Part shown: in pieces, positions 25,521-34,119 of the stretch
How the letters are laid out: every line of letters begins with the position of its first letter
Numbering within the stretch: position 1 is the stretch's first letter
Assembly: GCA_003058525.1 (NCBI GenBank)
Contig: QBVD01000019.1
Location: 1 to 45,863, forward strand
Length of the DNA stretch: 45,863 bases
Direction: 5' to 3'
Source of the DNA: a gamma proteobacterium symbiont of Ctena orbiculata
GTDB lineage: Bacteria; Pseudomonadota; Gammaproteobacteria; Chromatiales; Chromatiaceae
The notes under the pieces: model-generated
Database searches by the model: none
What the model saw: the letters and a program-made list of their open reading frames with translations, nothing else
Told to the model about the DNA's origin: nothing
Translations under genes and position numbers: made by a program

Positions 25521-27733
25521 ACTTCACTCTCCTCTGTTGCACTCTCTCGAGCCAAATCCAGCAGCATCGGCAGTTGCACCACCATACAGGCCCCTTTATC
25601 ACAGTTTTCTGCCCAGATGATACCGCCATGTTCCTCAACAATCTTCTTTACGATTGCCAAACCCAATCCGGTTCCCTTCGGTTTGGTTGTGACATAGGGT
25701 TCGAAGAGCTCTTGAATCATCGCCTCAGCAAAGCCCGGACCGTTATCCTGCACGCGCAATTCATAGTATGGGTGGTCATCCCTACTCTGAACCTTGGAGA
25801 CAAGGGAGACCTTACCCCGCTTCTTGCCCTCCAACGCCTCGACAGCGTTTTTGACAAGATTGTGTACAACTTGACGTATACGCAAGGGATCTGCCTCTAT
25901 CCTGGCGTTAGTGGCCGACAGGTCAATTTCAAACCCCACCCCATGAGTACCCCGATAGAGGTCCACAATCTCCCCGATCAGGGTATCCGGCTTGATCGGC
26001 TTTAGCTCCATTTGCGGTGGACGGGCATACTCGGAAAAGTCGTTAACCATGCTCTTCATGGCTTCTACTTGCTGTACGATGGTATGGGTCGCGCGATCGA
26101 GCACCTCGGCATCTTTCTTCGGCATATCCTTGAGATATTTATGGCGCAAACGCTCTGCCGAAAGTTGAATAGGCGTCAACGGATTTTTTATCTCGTGGGC
26201 CAGACGCCGCGCCACTTCACCCCAGGCAGCATCCCGCTGAGCACGAATCAGAGCCGTTACGTCATCGAACAAAACGATATGACCTTTGCGTCCGTTGGGC
26301 TGGGCGAAAGGCGTGGCCCTACAGATCAAGACCTTACGCCCCTCACCACCAAACAGGGTCAATTCGCCGCGCCACTCCTTGTCGATCTGGCGTAATGGAA
26401 CCTCCAAACCTTCGGCGAACTGTCTCAGAATGGGTGATTCAAGGGCCAAGGCCTGAACCGGCAGATCGATCATCCTATCCAAATTAATGCTCAGGATCTT
26501 TTCAGCGGCCGGATTGGCCGTGCGCAATTTACGTTGCGCATCAAAGGTCAGCACTCCGGACGAGAGCCGGGCCAGGACGGTTTCAAGGTAGGCGCGCTGT
26601 CCCTCCACTTCGCGCTGGCTCTCGGCGGCCTGATCCCTGGCCTGACGGATGCGGCGGGTCATGGTATTGAACGAGGCAACCAGGAAGGCAAGCTCATCCG
26701 CCCGCCTTGGGACAGGCAGACGCCGATCGTAATCCCCCTCGGCAACCGACTTGGTGCCGGCCGCGATGTTCGCTATCGGCGCCACCATGCGCCTGGCCGA
26801 GAAGAAAGCGGCCCAGACCGCTGACAACATTGCGAACATCAACACCAGAAACAGGGTCAGGGAAAAGTTGCGTTTCAGTGATTGACGCAAGAACGATAGC
26901 TCTTTGTAGCGGTTATAGGCCACTTCCAGCTTCTCCGACAAGGCACTCACTCTTTCCGATGCGGGATAGAGCCCCTGAATAATAAAGGGGCGCCCGAGCG
27001 GGTCCGCCACCGCGACCCGAATCATCAACTCATCCTTCTCCCTCGCCAATCCGACATAGCTGTTGCCCTCGCGCAGCCGCTGCATGATGTAATCATCCGG
27101 TTTGGCCGGCACCAGCTCATCCGCCACGGCATTGGAGTAGGCAATGATCTGCCCGGCAGGATCGCTGAGCGAGAGCTCCAGCGCACCCGATTGCTGACGC
27201 AGTTTCGCAATCGTCAGCGAGAGCGCCGATTCAGAGGTGTCCGCGATACTGAGCAGTTGCTGTTCCGTATATTTCAGCCAGACCCTTTGATTGAGGGACA
27301 ACGAAGCCTGGGCCAGATCCCGCGCATCCTGCATGGCCTGGTCGATCTGCACGTCAAACCAGCTGTCGATACCCCCTTGTAGAAAACTGAACGAGTAGTA
27401 ATAGACCACACCCACCGGAAGCAGGGAGATCAAGGTAAAGATCAACACCATGCGCAGGGTCAGCCGGGAACCTGCGCTGTGCCTCAGATATTGGCGTATC
27501 AGGCGTATCGAGTTGTAGGTGATCAGTACGAACAGAACGAACATGCCCGCCAGGTTGAATATCAGCAGCGGGACAAAGTAGCGGCTCAAGTCGGCGGAGT
27601 TCTGCACCGCGCTGCTCATCAGGTGCAGGCTTACCAGCAGCAGTATCAGCAACAGGCCGACGGAGAGTCCTCCCAGACGTAATCGGCTCAGGGTTGAAGG
27701 GGCCATTGGGACCATCCTGTCGTCAGTTTCCAA
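25517..27733 (-). CDS. ntrY: NtrY-type membrane histidine kinase
   Basis: A 738-residue sensor kinase. Order of parts: three to four transmembrane segments with a periplasmic loop (residues 15-310), a HAMP linker (RRMVAPIANIAAGTKSVAEGDYDRRLPV), a PAS domain, the dimerisation helix with the phospho-acceptor in RRLAHEIKNPLTPIQ, and a GHKL ATPase domain with NLVKNAVEAL (N box), DNGPGF (G1) and GTGLGLAIV (G2). It phosphorylates NtrX, and the family senses nitrogen, redox or envelope conditions. The start overlaps the DUF4390 gene by up to 46 bases; ATG 27715 or 27706 would shorten the overlap. Confidence 0.93.
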   Translation of the reverse strand: METDDRMVPMAPSTLSRLRLGGLSVGLLLILLLVSLHLMSSAVQNSADLSRYFVPLLIFNLAGMFVLFVLITYNSIRLIRQYLRHSAGSRLTLRMVLIFTLISLLPVGVVYYYSFSFLQGGIDSWFDVQIDQAMQDARDLAQASLSLNQRVWLKYTEQQLLSIADTSESALSLTIAKLRQQSGALELSLSDPAGQIIAYSNAVADELVPAKPDDYIMQRLREGNSYVGLAREKDELMIRVAVADPLGRPFIIQGLYPASERVSALSEKLEVAYNRYKELSFLRQSLKRNFSLTLFLVLMFAMLSAVWAAFFSARRMVAPIANIAAGTKSVAEGDYDRRLPVPRRADELAFLVASFNTMTRRIRQARDQAAESQREVEGQRAYLETVLARLSSGVLTFDAQRKLRTANPAAEKILSINLDRMIDLPVQALALESPILRQFAEGLEVPLRQIDKEWRGELTLFGGEGRKVLICRATPFAQPNGRKGHIVLFDDVTALIRAQRDAAWGEVARRLAHEIKNPLTPIQLSAERLRHKYLKDMPKKDAEVLDRATHTIVQQVEAMKSMVNDFSEYARPPQMELKPIKPDTLIGEIVDLYRGTHGVGFEIDLSATNARIEADPLRIRQVVHNLVKNAVEALEGKKRGKVSLVSKVQSRDDHPYYELRVQDNGPGFAEAMIQELFEPYVTTKPKGTGLGLAIVKKIVEEHGGIIWAENCDKGACMVVQLPMLLDLARESATEESEV

Positions 27734-28236
27734 CCCCTGCCAAGGTAGGCCAACGGCTGTAGAGGCAGGGGCAGGGATTCAATGTCGAGGTCGGCGCGCA
27801 AACGTAGCTGATAAGCCTCTCCGGGCGCCAGTTTTACCGGGCTGACCATGGGTAGATTGGTGATCTCACCCAATGCGTGCAGCGCCGCATCCTGGGTGAC
27901 GAAATTCTGTTCATCTCCTGTCTGTCCGTCAACGATTCGATAGAGCTCAGTCAGGGCATGGTAGCGAATCTGAAAACTCAAGGTGGTCGTGAATGGGCTC
28001 GGTTCCCAGAATCCACGCCATACCTTCTCCACGAGAAGTTGCACTTTCAAGGTCAGCGGCACACCGTTATTCAGCGCTTCGTGGGCCTGTTCACTTAATT
28101 GATAGTCGATTCGGGCATTCAACTGGTAGACGTTGTCGGCTTGTATGATCTGAACATCCTTGATGGTGAAGGCCGTCGCCTGCGTCAGCGGCAACATCAG
28201 CAAAATCGGCAACAGCCATGGTGATCCCCTCCTCAT
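27688..28236 (-). CDS. DUF4390 domain protein
   Basis: A 182-residue exported protein. It has a signal peptide (LPILLMLPLTQATA) followed by a beta-rich domain with LNARIDYQLSEQAHEALNNG and a final LRLRADLDIESLPLPL.P. These match DUF4390 proteins, which lie between rsmB and ntrY in many gammaproteobacteria and betaproteobacteria. The function is unknown; the fixed position suggests a periplasmic helper or ligand sensor for NtrY. Its ATG overlaps the rsmB stop as ATGA. Confidence 0.83.
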   Translation of the reverse strand: MRRGSPWLLPILLMLPLTQATAFTIKDVQIIQADNVYQLNARIDYQLSEQAHEALNNGVPLTLKVQLLVEKVWRGFWEPSPFTTTLSFQIRYHALTELYRIVDGQTGDEQNFVTQDAALHALGEITNLPMVSPVKLAPGEAYQLRLRADLDIESLPLPLQPLAYLGRGWKLTTGWSQWPLQP

Positions 28237-29561
28237 GAGGCCTGTTTTACTAAACGAGCATAGTAAAAACCGTCCAAACCATCCTCACCAGGGGCGATCT
28301 GGCGTCCTGACGATCTGGCTTCTCCCCAAGTCTCATTCATCATATCCTCCCTGGCATCGGCCTGGCGGGAGAGAAATTGCTGTAACTGCAGTTCATTCTC
28401 CTGCGGCAGGATTGAGCAGGTTGCATAGAGCATCACACCACCCGGTTTCAATAACTGCCAGACAGCGTCCAGAATTTTTGACTGAAGTTTCACAAGATTG
28501 ACGATATCCGTCTCCCTGCGCAGGTACTTGATATCAGGATGGCGTCGGATCACACCTGTCGCTGAACAGGGCAGATCCAGCAATATCCGATCATAACACT
28601 GCCTCGCCCAGGATCCACTGGGGTTAGCCGCATCTCCCTGCTGCAGGGTCGCCTGAAGTCCCAGGCGTGACAGATTCTCCCCCACCCGTTGCAGACGGTC
28701 GGCGTCGTTGTCCAGGGCAGTCAACTCGATCTTTGGCTCCAGCTCCAACATATGGCAGCTCTTGCCCCCCGGCGCCGCACAGGCATCCAGTACCTGCTGC
28801 CCAGGCTGCAATCTCATAAGACCTGCCGCCAACTGGGCTGCCCCATCCTGTACCGAGACACGCCCCTCGGCAAAACCGGGCAGCCTCTCCACGTCCATGG
28901 CCAGGGCCAGGTTGATGCCGCTTTCGATGATTGGCATGGGACTGGCCTCGATAGCACTCTCCTGCAACAGTTGCAGGTAATCCTGGCGCGAATTGATTTG
29001 CCGGTTAACCCTGAGACTCATGGGTGGATGGGCATTGAGCGCCTCTACCCGTTGACGCCAACTCTCGGGCCATTGGGTCTGCAGCGCTTGCAGTAACCAA
29101 CCGGGCATGGCATGCAGCGCCTCCACTTCATCCGCCAGATCAGCGAGCAGCTTCTCCTTCCGGCGCAGGAAGTTGCGTAGCACACCATTGATCAGACCCA
29201 CGGCCCAACGCTTGCCGAGTTTATTCGCCGCACCGGCCGTTTCATGCACCGCGGCATGATCACCAACTCTGAGTTCGAGCAGCTGATAGAACCCAACCAG
29301 AATCAGGGCCTCCACATCCCGGTCCTTCGACTTCAACGGTTTTGCCAATAATTGGCGTTGCAGATATTGCAGCTTGAGATAAAACCGCATCACGCCGAAG
29401 CAGATCGCCTGGACCAATCCCCGGTCGCGACTATCGTCAAGTTGATCGAGATAGTGGGGCAGCAACTCGGAGAGCGAACGACCCGCCAATACCTGCTGGA
29501 TGACAAGCGCGGAAACAAGGCGCGGATCACCGGAGTTTACTCTCCTTGCGCCAGCCGGCAT
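28233..29561 (-). CDS. rsmB: 16S rRNA (cytosine-967-C5) methyltransferase
   Basis: A 442-residue enzyme that makes m5C967 in 16S rRNA. An N-terminal NusB-like RNA-binding domain (residues about 10-140) is followed by the methyltransferase domain, with the SAM motif DACAAPGGKSCHMLEL and the two cysteine motifs DLPCSATGV and YATCSILPQENE that hold the releasing and catalytic Cys. The length is normal for RsmB/Sun. The start overlaps the fmt stop as TGATG. Confidence 0.95.
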   Translation of the reverse strand: MPAGARRVNSGDPRLVSALVIQQVLAGRSLSELLPHYLDQLDDSRDRGLVQAICFGVMRFYLKLQYLQRQLLAKPLKSKDRDVEALILVGFYQLLELRVGDHAAVHETAGAANKLGKRWAVGLINGVLRNFLRRKEKLLADLADEVEALHAMPGWLLQALQTQWPESWRQRVEALNAHPPMSLRVNRQINSRQDYLQLLQESAIEASPMPIIESGINLALAMDVERLPGFAEGRVSVQDGAAQLAAGLMRLQPGQQVLDACAAPGGKSCHMLELEPKIELTALDNDADRLQRVGENLSRLGLQATLQQGDAANPSGSWARQCYDRILLDLPCSATGVIRRHPDIKYLRRETDIVNLVKLQSKILDAVWQLLKPGGVMLYATCSILPQENELQLQQFLSRQADAREDMMNETWGEARSSGRQIAPGEDGLDGFYYARLVKQAS

Positions 29562-30499
29562 CAGCCTAGGACCACGCCTTGCATGGAATGGGCATTCAGG
29601 AAATCGGCTGCGGACATGGCGCGTTTACCCGGCATCTGCAACTGAGTGATGCGTAGCACGCCATCACCCGTGGCAACGTCGATGCCCGATTTACCGCTGC
29701 GCAATACCTCTCCCGGCTCAGCGGCACACCCCTGCTTAAGCGGTTCTGCCTGCCAGATGCGCATTACCTTTTCCCCAAAGCGGCATTGGGCCACCGGCCA
29801 TGGATTGAAGGCCCGTACCTTGCGGTCGATCTCTACAGCACTCTGCGACCAGTCTATCAGGCCCTCCTGTTTATCCAGTTTACTGGCATAGTTGGCCAGT
29901 TGGTCATCCTGGATTTCGGCCTGTAGCCGACCTGCAGCCATATCGGGCAGACAGGCCAACAGCGCCTGTGCACCCATCTCCGCCAGGCGATCGTGTAGCG
30001 AGCCACCGGTATCCTGGTCATGAATAGGGGTCTTCAATGTATATAGCATCGGCCCCGTATCCAGACCCGCCTCCATCTGCATGATGGTGACGCCCGTCTC
30101 CTCGTCCCCCGCCAACAGCGCCCGCTGTATCGGTGCGGCCCCCCGCCAGCGCGGTAACAGGGATGCATGGATATTGATGCAACCCAGTCTGGGTATATCC
30201 AAAACAGCCTGAGGTAACAGCAGTCCATAGGCCACCACCACCATCAAATCCGCTTTCAGATCGGCCAGTGCCTGCTGCGCACCCTCATCCTTGAGTGTCT
30301 GGGGCTGCCTCACCTCGATACCTGTCTCCAGGGCTAACGCCTTCACCGGACTGATGTGGACTTTTCTGCCGCGACCGGCAGGCCGATCGGGCTGTGTATA
30401 GACAGCCACCACCCGGTGTTGGGTAGTCAGCAGGGACTCGAGCGCAGTAGCGGCAAACTCCGGGGTCCCGGCAAAGACGATATTCAGTGGCTCAGACAT
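29561..30499 (-). CDS. fmt: Methionyl-tRNA formyltransferase
   Basis: A 312-residue enzyme that formylates the initiator Met-tRNA with 10-formyltetrahydrofolate. Seen: IVFAGTPEFAA at the N-terminus, CINIHASLLPRWRGAAPIQRALLAGD with the catalytic Asn/His region, an MEAGLDTGPML loop, and a C-terminal OB-fold domain. The frame is open further to 30577, but ATG 30499 (MSEPLNIVFAG) is the family start. It lies 120 bases behind def and is followed directly by rsmB. Confidence 0.96.
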   Translation of the reverse strand: MSEPLNIVFAGTPEFAATALESLLTTQHRVVAVYTQPDRPAGRGRKVHISPVKALALETGIEVRQPQTLKDEGAQQALADLKADLMVVVAYGLLLPQAVLDIPRLGCINIHASLLPRWRGAAPIQRALLAGDEETGVTIMQMEAGLDTGPMLYTLKTPIHDQDTGGSLHDRLAEMGAQALLACLPDMAAGRLQAEIQDDQLANYASKLDKQEGLIDWSQSAVEIDRKVRAFNPWPVAQCRFGEKVMRIWQAEPLKQGCAAEPGEVLRSGKSGIDVATGDGVLRITQLQMPGKRAMSAADFLNAHSMQGVVLG

Positions 30500-30619
30500 A
30501 GGTTGTTGACCTGCTTTGATCGATATCGAAGGGTAGATTTGATAGCTTTGGGAACGGTGTCTCAGACAAACCCGCATTCACGGATGAAGATTGGATCAAG
30601 ATGGGACTCCAGAGAAGGC

Positions 30620-31153
30620 TCAGATGGCCTGGTGGGCATTATCGCCAGGGGCAACTTGCTGTCGATTCTCCTTTTCCAGCTTCTTGCGGATCCGTTGTCG
30701 CTTGAGGCTGGATAGATAGTCCACAAACAATTTACCTTCCAGGTGATCCAGTTCGTGCTGAATACAGACCGCCAACAACTCTTCGGCCTCCATCTCAAAG
30801 GGAGCACCGTCGCGATCAAGGGCTCTCACCCGGATCTTGTTGGCCCTTTTCACCATTTCGTAAATACCGGGGACCGAGAGACAACCCTCTTCCATCTGCT
30901 CCTCGCCATCCTTCTCAATTATCTTCGGATTGACCAGACAAAGGGGCTCATTTTTCTCTTCGGAGAGGTCGATAACGACCACACGCTTGGCCACATTGAC
31001 CTGGGTTGCAGCGAGTCCGATCCCCGGAGCTTGATACATTGTCTCAAGCATATCGTCAATCAGCCGACGTATAGAGTCGTCAACCTGAGCCACAGGTTTG
31101 GCCTTGTTGCGCAGTCGTGGATCGGGAAAGTGGAGTATGTCTAGAATCGCCAT
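30620..31153 (-). CDS. def: Peptide deformylase
   Basis: A 177-residue iron or zinc hydrolase that removes the formyl group from nascent proteins. All three motifs are present: [18 protein letters not shown] (metal-binding Cys) and QHELDHLEG (two His ligands and the catalytic Glu). The start is taken as [11 protein letters not shown] at 31153, as in relatives; an in-frame ATG at 31165 is less likely. First gene of the def-fmt-rsmB-DUF4390-ntrY-ntrX series, diverging from the LysM gene. Confidence 0.96.
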   Translation of the reverse strand: MAILDILHFPDPRLRNKAKPVAQVDDSIRRLIDDMLETMYQAPGIGLAATQVNVAKRVVVIDLSEEKNEPLCLVNPKIIEKDGEEQMEEGCLSVPGIYEMVKRANKIRVRALDRDGAPFEMEAEELLAVCIQHELDHLEGKLFVDYLSSLKRQRIRKKLEKENRQQVAPGDNAHQAI

Positions 31154-31338
31154 CTGTTTTTCCAAAATCTATAGTACAAATGCAAGAAATTGCGCTAACA
31201 TTATGATCATACTGGAAACTAGTGTAGTGTCACAGACTGTTTTTCACGAAAAATCGTCATCGAGTATAGAACACAACACACGGGAGAATATCCGCAGTTG
31301 ATCGCTAGGTTTTCCGCTTCGTACCCAAGGGAATAGTT

Positions 31339-32373
31339 ATGTCATATCTTAACAACAAACTCATCGGAGTCATCAGCGGCCTGCTGCTCTCCTTTTCCGC
31401 ACTTGCGGCCGAGCATGTCGCACTTAATCCCTCACACCCGGAACGCTACACCGTGGTCAAGGGCGATACACTGTGGGACATCTCATCGATGTTTCTACGG
31501 GATCCCTGGCTGTGGCCGGAGGTCTGGTATGTCAATCCGCAAATTGCAAACCCGCATCTGATCTATCCCGGTGACGAAATTGTCCTAACCTATCGCGATG
31601 GTCGACCGGTGCTCCAACTGAGCCGCAAAAACAGTCTGTCGCCAAGAGTCCGGGCCACCCCGCTGGATCAGGCGATTCCGACCATCCCCATCGATGCCAT
31701 CGCCCCATTCCTGACCCGCCCCTATGTGGTCGACGAGAATGAGCTGGAAAAGGCGCCCTATATCGTCCATTTTCTGGATGACCATATTGTGGGCGGCGCG
31801 GGCATCAGCTACTACGCACGCAGCATCATGGAGGAGCGGCCCATCCAATACGCGGTGGTTAGACCGGAAAAGCCCTACAAAGATCCTGATACGGGCGAGG
31901 TTCTCGGCTATGAAGCCCTCTATGTCGGCACTTCCGAACTGAAAAGAACGGGCGATCCCGCCAAGCTGCTGCTTACCTCTTCCGACATGGAAGCGATCAT
32001 CGGCGACCGCCTGATCAAGGAGCAGGAGGACGAGCCGCTGATCGACTTTCAACCCAGGGTGCCTGAGAGTCCCATTGAAGGGCGTATCATCTCGGTGCTC
32101 AACGGCGTAACCCAGATCGGGCAATACAACGTGGTGGTGCTGAACAAGGGCGCCAACGTGGGTCTGGAGGCCGGCCATGTGCTGCGCATACTGCAGGGTG
32201 GCGAAGCTATCCGTGACATCGTCAAAGGCCGTGGTGAAAAGGTCACGCTGCCGCTGGAAGAGGCCGGCCATCTGATGGTCTTTCGCACCTTCGAGAAGGT
32301 CAGTTTCGCGCTGGTCATGGATGCCATAAAACCTCTGCATGTATTGGACTGGGTACGCACACCGGGCTCTTAA
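31339..32373 (+). CDS. Exported LysM-domain protein
   Basis: A 344-residue periplasmic protein. The signal peptide ends at about SALAAE. A LysM peptidoglycan-binding domain lies at residues 36-85, with YTVVKGDTLWDISSMFLRDP at its start and NPHLIYPGDEIVLTY at its end. The Trp-rich insert WLWPEVWYVNP is typical of the group encoded just before dprA. The remaining 250 residues are beta-rich and unassigned. It starts the LysM-dprA-smg-topA cluster, diverging from def. Confidence 0.88.
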   Translation: MSYLNNKLIGVISGLLLSFSALAAEHVALNPSHPERYTVVKGDTLWDISSMFLRDPWLWPEVWYVNPQIANPHLIYPGDEIVLTYRDGRPVLQLSRKNSLSPRVRATPLDQAIPTIPIDAIAPFLTRPYVVDENELEKAPYIVHFLDDHIVGGAGISYYARSIMEERPIQYAVVRPEKPYKDPDTGEVLGYEALYVGTSELKRTGDPAKLLLTSSDMEAIIGDRLIKEQEDEPLIDFQPRVPESPIEGRIISVLNGVTQIGQYNVVVLNKGANVGLEAGHVLRILQGGEAIRDIVKGRGEKVTLPLEEAGHLMVFRTFEKVSFALVMDAIKPLHVLDWVRTPGS

Positions 32374-32400
32374 TAAATCGATCCGAACAAGCCGCGTAGC

Positions 32401-33549
32401 ATGGATGGTACAACCGGCACCTCTTCACAAGACCCGGAGGCCTGGCTGCTCGTCGGCCTCGCCTCCGGTATCGGCAGTCGCTATTTTCAGCGTCTGCTGA
32501 ACCACTTCGGCGAACCGCAATCCATCCTGAGCGCCACGCGTACTGAACTTGCCGAGCTTGGCATACCGAATCCGGCCATCGATGCCCTGCTGGCACAAGA
32601 CCGCAGCCGGATAAAAGCCTCCCTGGAGTGGCTGGCGGAGCCGAATCATCAACTCCTCACCCTCACCGACAAGGACTATCCAACCCTGCTGCGACAGATC
32701 GACACACCGCCCCCCTTGCTCTTTCTGATCGGTGACAAACAGCTGCTGCACATGCCTCAACTGGCTATCGTCGGCAGTCGCAATCCAACCGCCACCGGAC
32801 TCGAGAATGCCCACGAATTCGCCCGAAGCCTGGCTGCTACAGGCTTCTGTATCACAAGCGGCCTGGCTCAGGGAATCGACGGCGCAGCTCACAGCGGCTC
32901 ACTCAAGGGCGGCTCAACCATTGCAGTGATGGGAACGGGTGCGGACCGGATTTATCCCGGCAGCCATAAGCGTCTCGCTCATCAGATTGCCGATCAGTCA
33001 CTCCTGATCACCGAGTTTCCACCCGGCACCCAGGCAAGAGCGGAAAACTTCCCGCGACGAAACCGGATCATCAGCGGCCTGGCGCTCGGCACCCTGGTTG
33101 TCGAGGCCACACTGCAGAGCGGTTCACTGATTACCGCAAGACTCTCATCAGAACAGGGGCGAGAAGTATTTGCCATTCCGGGCTCCATTCACAATCCCCA
33201 GGCCCGTGGCTGCCATGCCCTGATCAGACAGGGCGCCAAGCTGGTGGAGTCTGCCCAGGATATCGTCGAGGAACTGGGCGCCCTGTTCGCAACGCTCGAA
33301 AACCCGACAGATGCCGAAACACCTGCAGAGGGTTCTGATATCATGCAACGGGATGCCGACTACCAGCGCCTGGTACAGGCGCTGGGCTATGATCCGGTGT
33401 CGGTTGATGAATTAATCACCCGTACGGGTTTGACCGCGGAGGCAGTTTCGTCCATGCTGCTGTTGCTCGAGCTTGAAGGTCATGTATCATCGGCTCCCGG
33501 CGGCTACTACTGCCGCACAGACAGACTGACATCCCGCCACAGCGGGTGA
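32401..33549 (+). CDS. dprA: DNA-processing protein DprA/Smf
   Basis: A 382-residue protein that loads RecA onto incoming single-stranded DNA in natural transformation. An N-terminal helical (SAM/HhH-like) region is followed by the extended Rossmann fold, with IVGSRNPTATG, SGLAQGIDGAAH, GTGADRIYPG, FPRRNRIISGLA and VVEATLQSGSL. It ends in a winged-helix DML1-like domain (residues about 310-375, PVSVDELITRTGLTAEAVSSML). The stop overlaps an in-frame GTG that precedes the smg start. Confidence 0.95.
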   Translation: MDGTTGTSSQDPEAWLLVGLASGIGSRYFQRLLNHFGEPQSILSATRTELAELGIPNPAIDALLAQDRSRIKASLEWLAEPNHQLLTLTDKDYPTLLRQIDTPPPLLFLIGDKQLLHMPQLAIVGSRNPTATGLENAHEFARSLAATGFCITSGLAQGIDGAAHSGSLKGGSTIAVMGTGADRIYPGSHKRLAHQIADQSLLITEFPPGTQARAENFPRRNRIISGLALGTLVVEATLQSGSLITARLSSEQGREVFAIPGSIHNPQARGCHALIRQGAKLVESAQDIVEELGALFATLENPTDAETPAEGSDIMQRDADYQRLVQALGYDPVSVDELITRTGLTAEAVSSMLLLLELEGHVSSAPGGYYCRTDRLTSRHSG

Positions 33550-33557
33550 GAGAGCAT

Positions 33558-34034
33558 ATGAACGAAAACGTGGTCGACATTCTGATCTACCTCTATGAGA
33601 ACTATATGGATGGTGAACAGGCCCCACCATCGGATCAACACGAACTTCGTGACGAATTGATTCAAGCCGGCTTCCCCGCAAGCGAGATCGACAAGGCCTT
33701 CGATTGGCTGGATGAACTCGCCAACAACGATCAGTCTCAGCATGGTGATACCAACCAATCTCACTCCCTGAGGGTCTTCACGGCAGAGGAGACCGCCCGG
33801 CTGGATGTGGATTCCCGTGGTTTGCTGCTGTTTCTGGAGCAGAACGACATACTGACGGTAAATGCCCGTGAGCTTGTTATCGACCGGGCCCTGGCCCTCG
33901 ATACCGCCATCATCACGGAAGAGGAGTTGAAATGGATTATTCTACTGGTATTGATGAATCAGCCTGGACAGGAAGCAGCCTTCGCGCGCATGGAGGACAT
34001 GGTCTATAACGAAGTCCCTATGTTCCTGCATTAA
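33558..34034 (+). CDS. smg: Smg family protein (DUF494)
   Basis: A 158-residue soluble protein of the Smg family, found next to dprA and topA in many gammaproteobacteria and betaproteobacteria. The N-terminal pattern VVDILIYLYENYM and the later ALDTAIITEEELKWIILLVLMNQPGQE are family hallmarks. The function is unknown. ATG 33558 is chosen because MNENVVDIL matches relatives and GAGAG lies just upstream; a GTG at 33546 overlapping the dprA stop is also possible. Confidence 0.9.
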   Translation: MNENVVDILIYLYENYMDGEQAPPSDQHELRDELIQAGFPASEIDKAFDWLDELANNDQSQHGDTNQSHSLRVFTAEETARLDVDSRGLLLFLEQNDILTVNARELVIDRALALDTAIITEEELKWIILLVLMNQPGQEAAFARMEDMVYNEVPMFLH

Positions 34035-34070
34035 TCACTGCTGACATAAAACACTTGATTTCTTTTGCAT

Positions 34071-34093
34071 GGGACGGTTCACTGTCCCGCGTT
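34071..34093 (+). terminator. Weak hairpin before topA
   Basis: GGGAC (34071-34075) and GTCCC (34084-34088) with an eight-base loop, followed by GCGTTTTT. A weak terminator or attenuator between smg and topA; the stem is only 5 bp. Confidence 0.35.
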
Positions 34094-34119
34094 TTTCCCT
34101 TGAAACGACCCAAACAGAG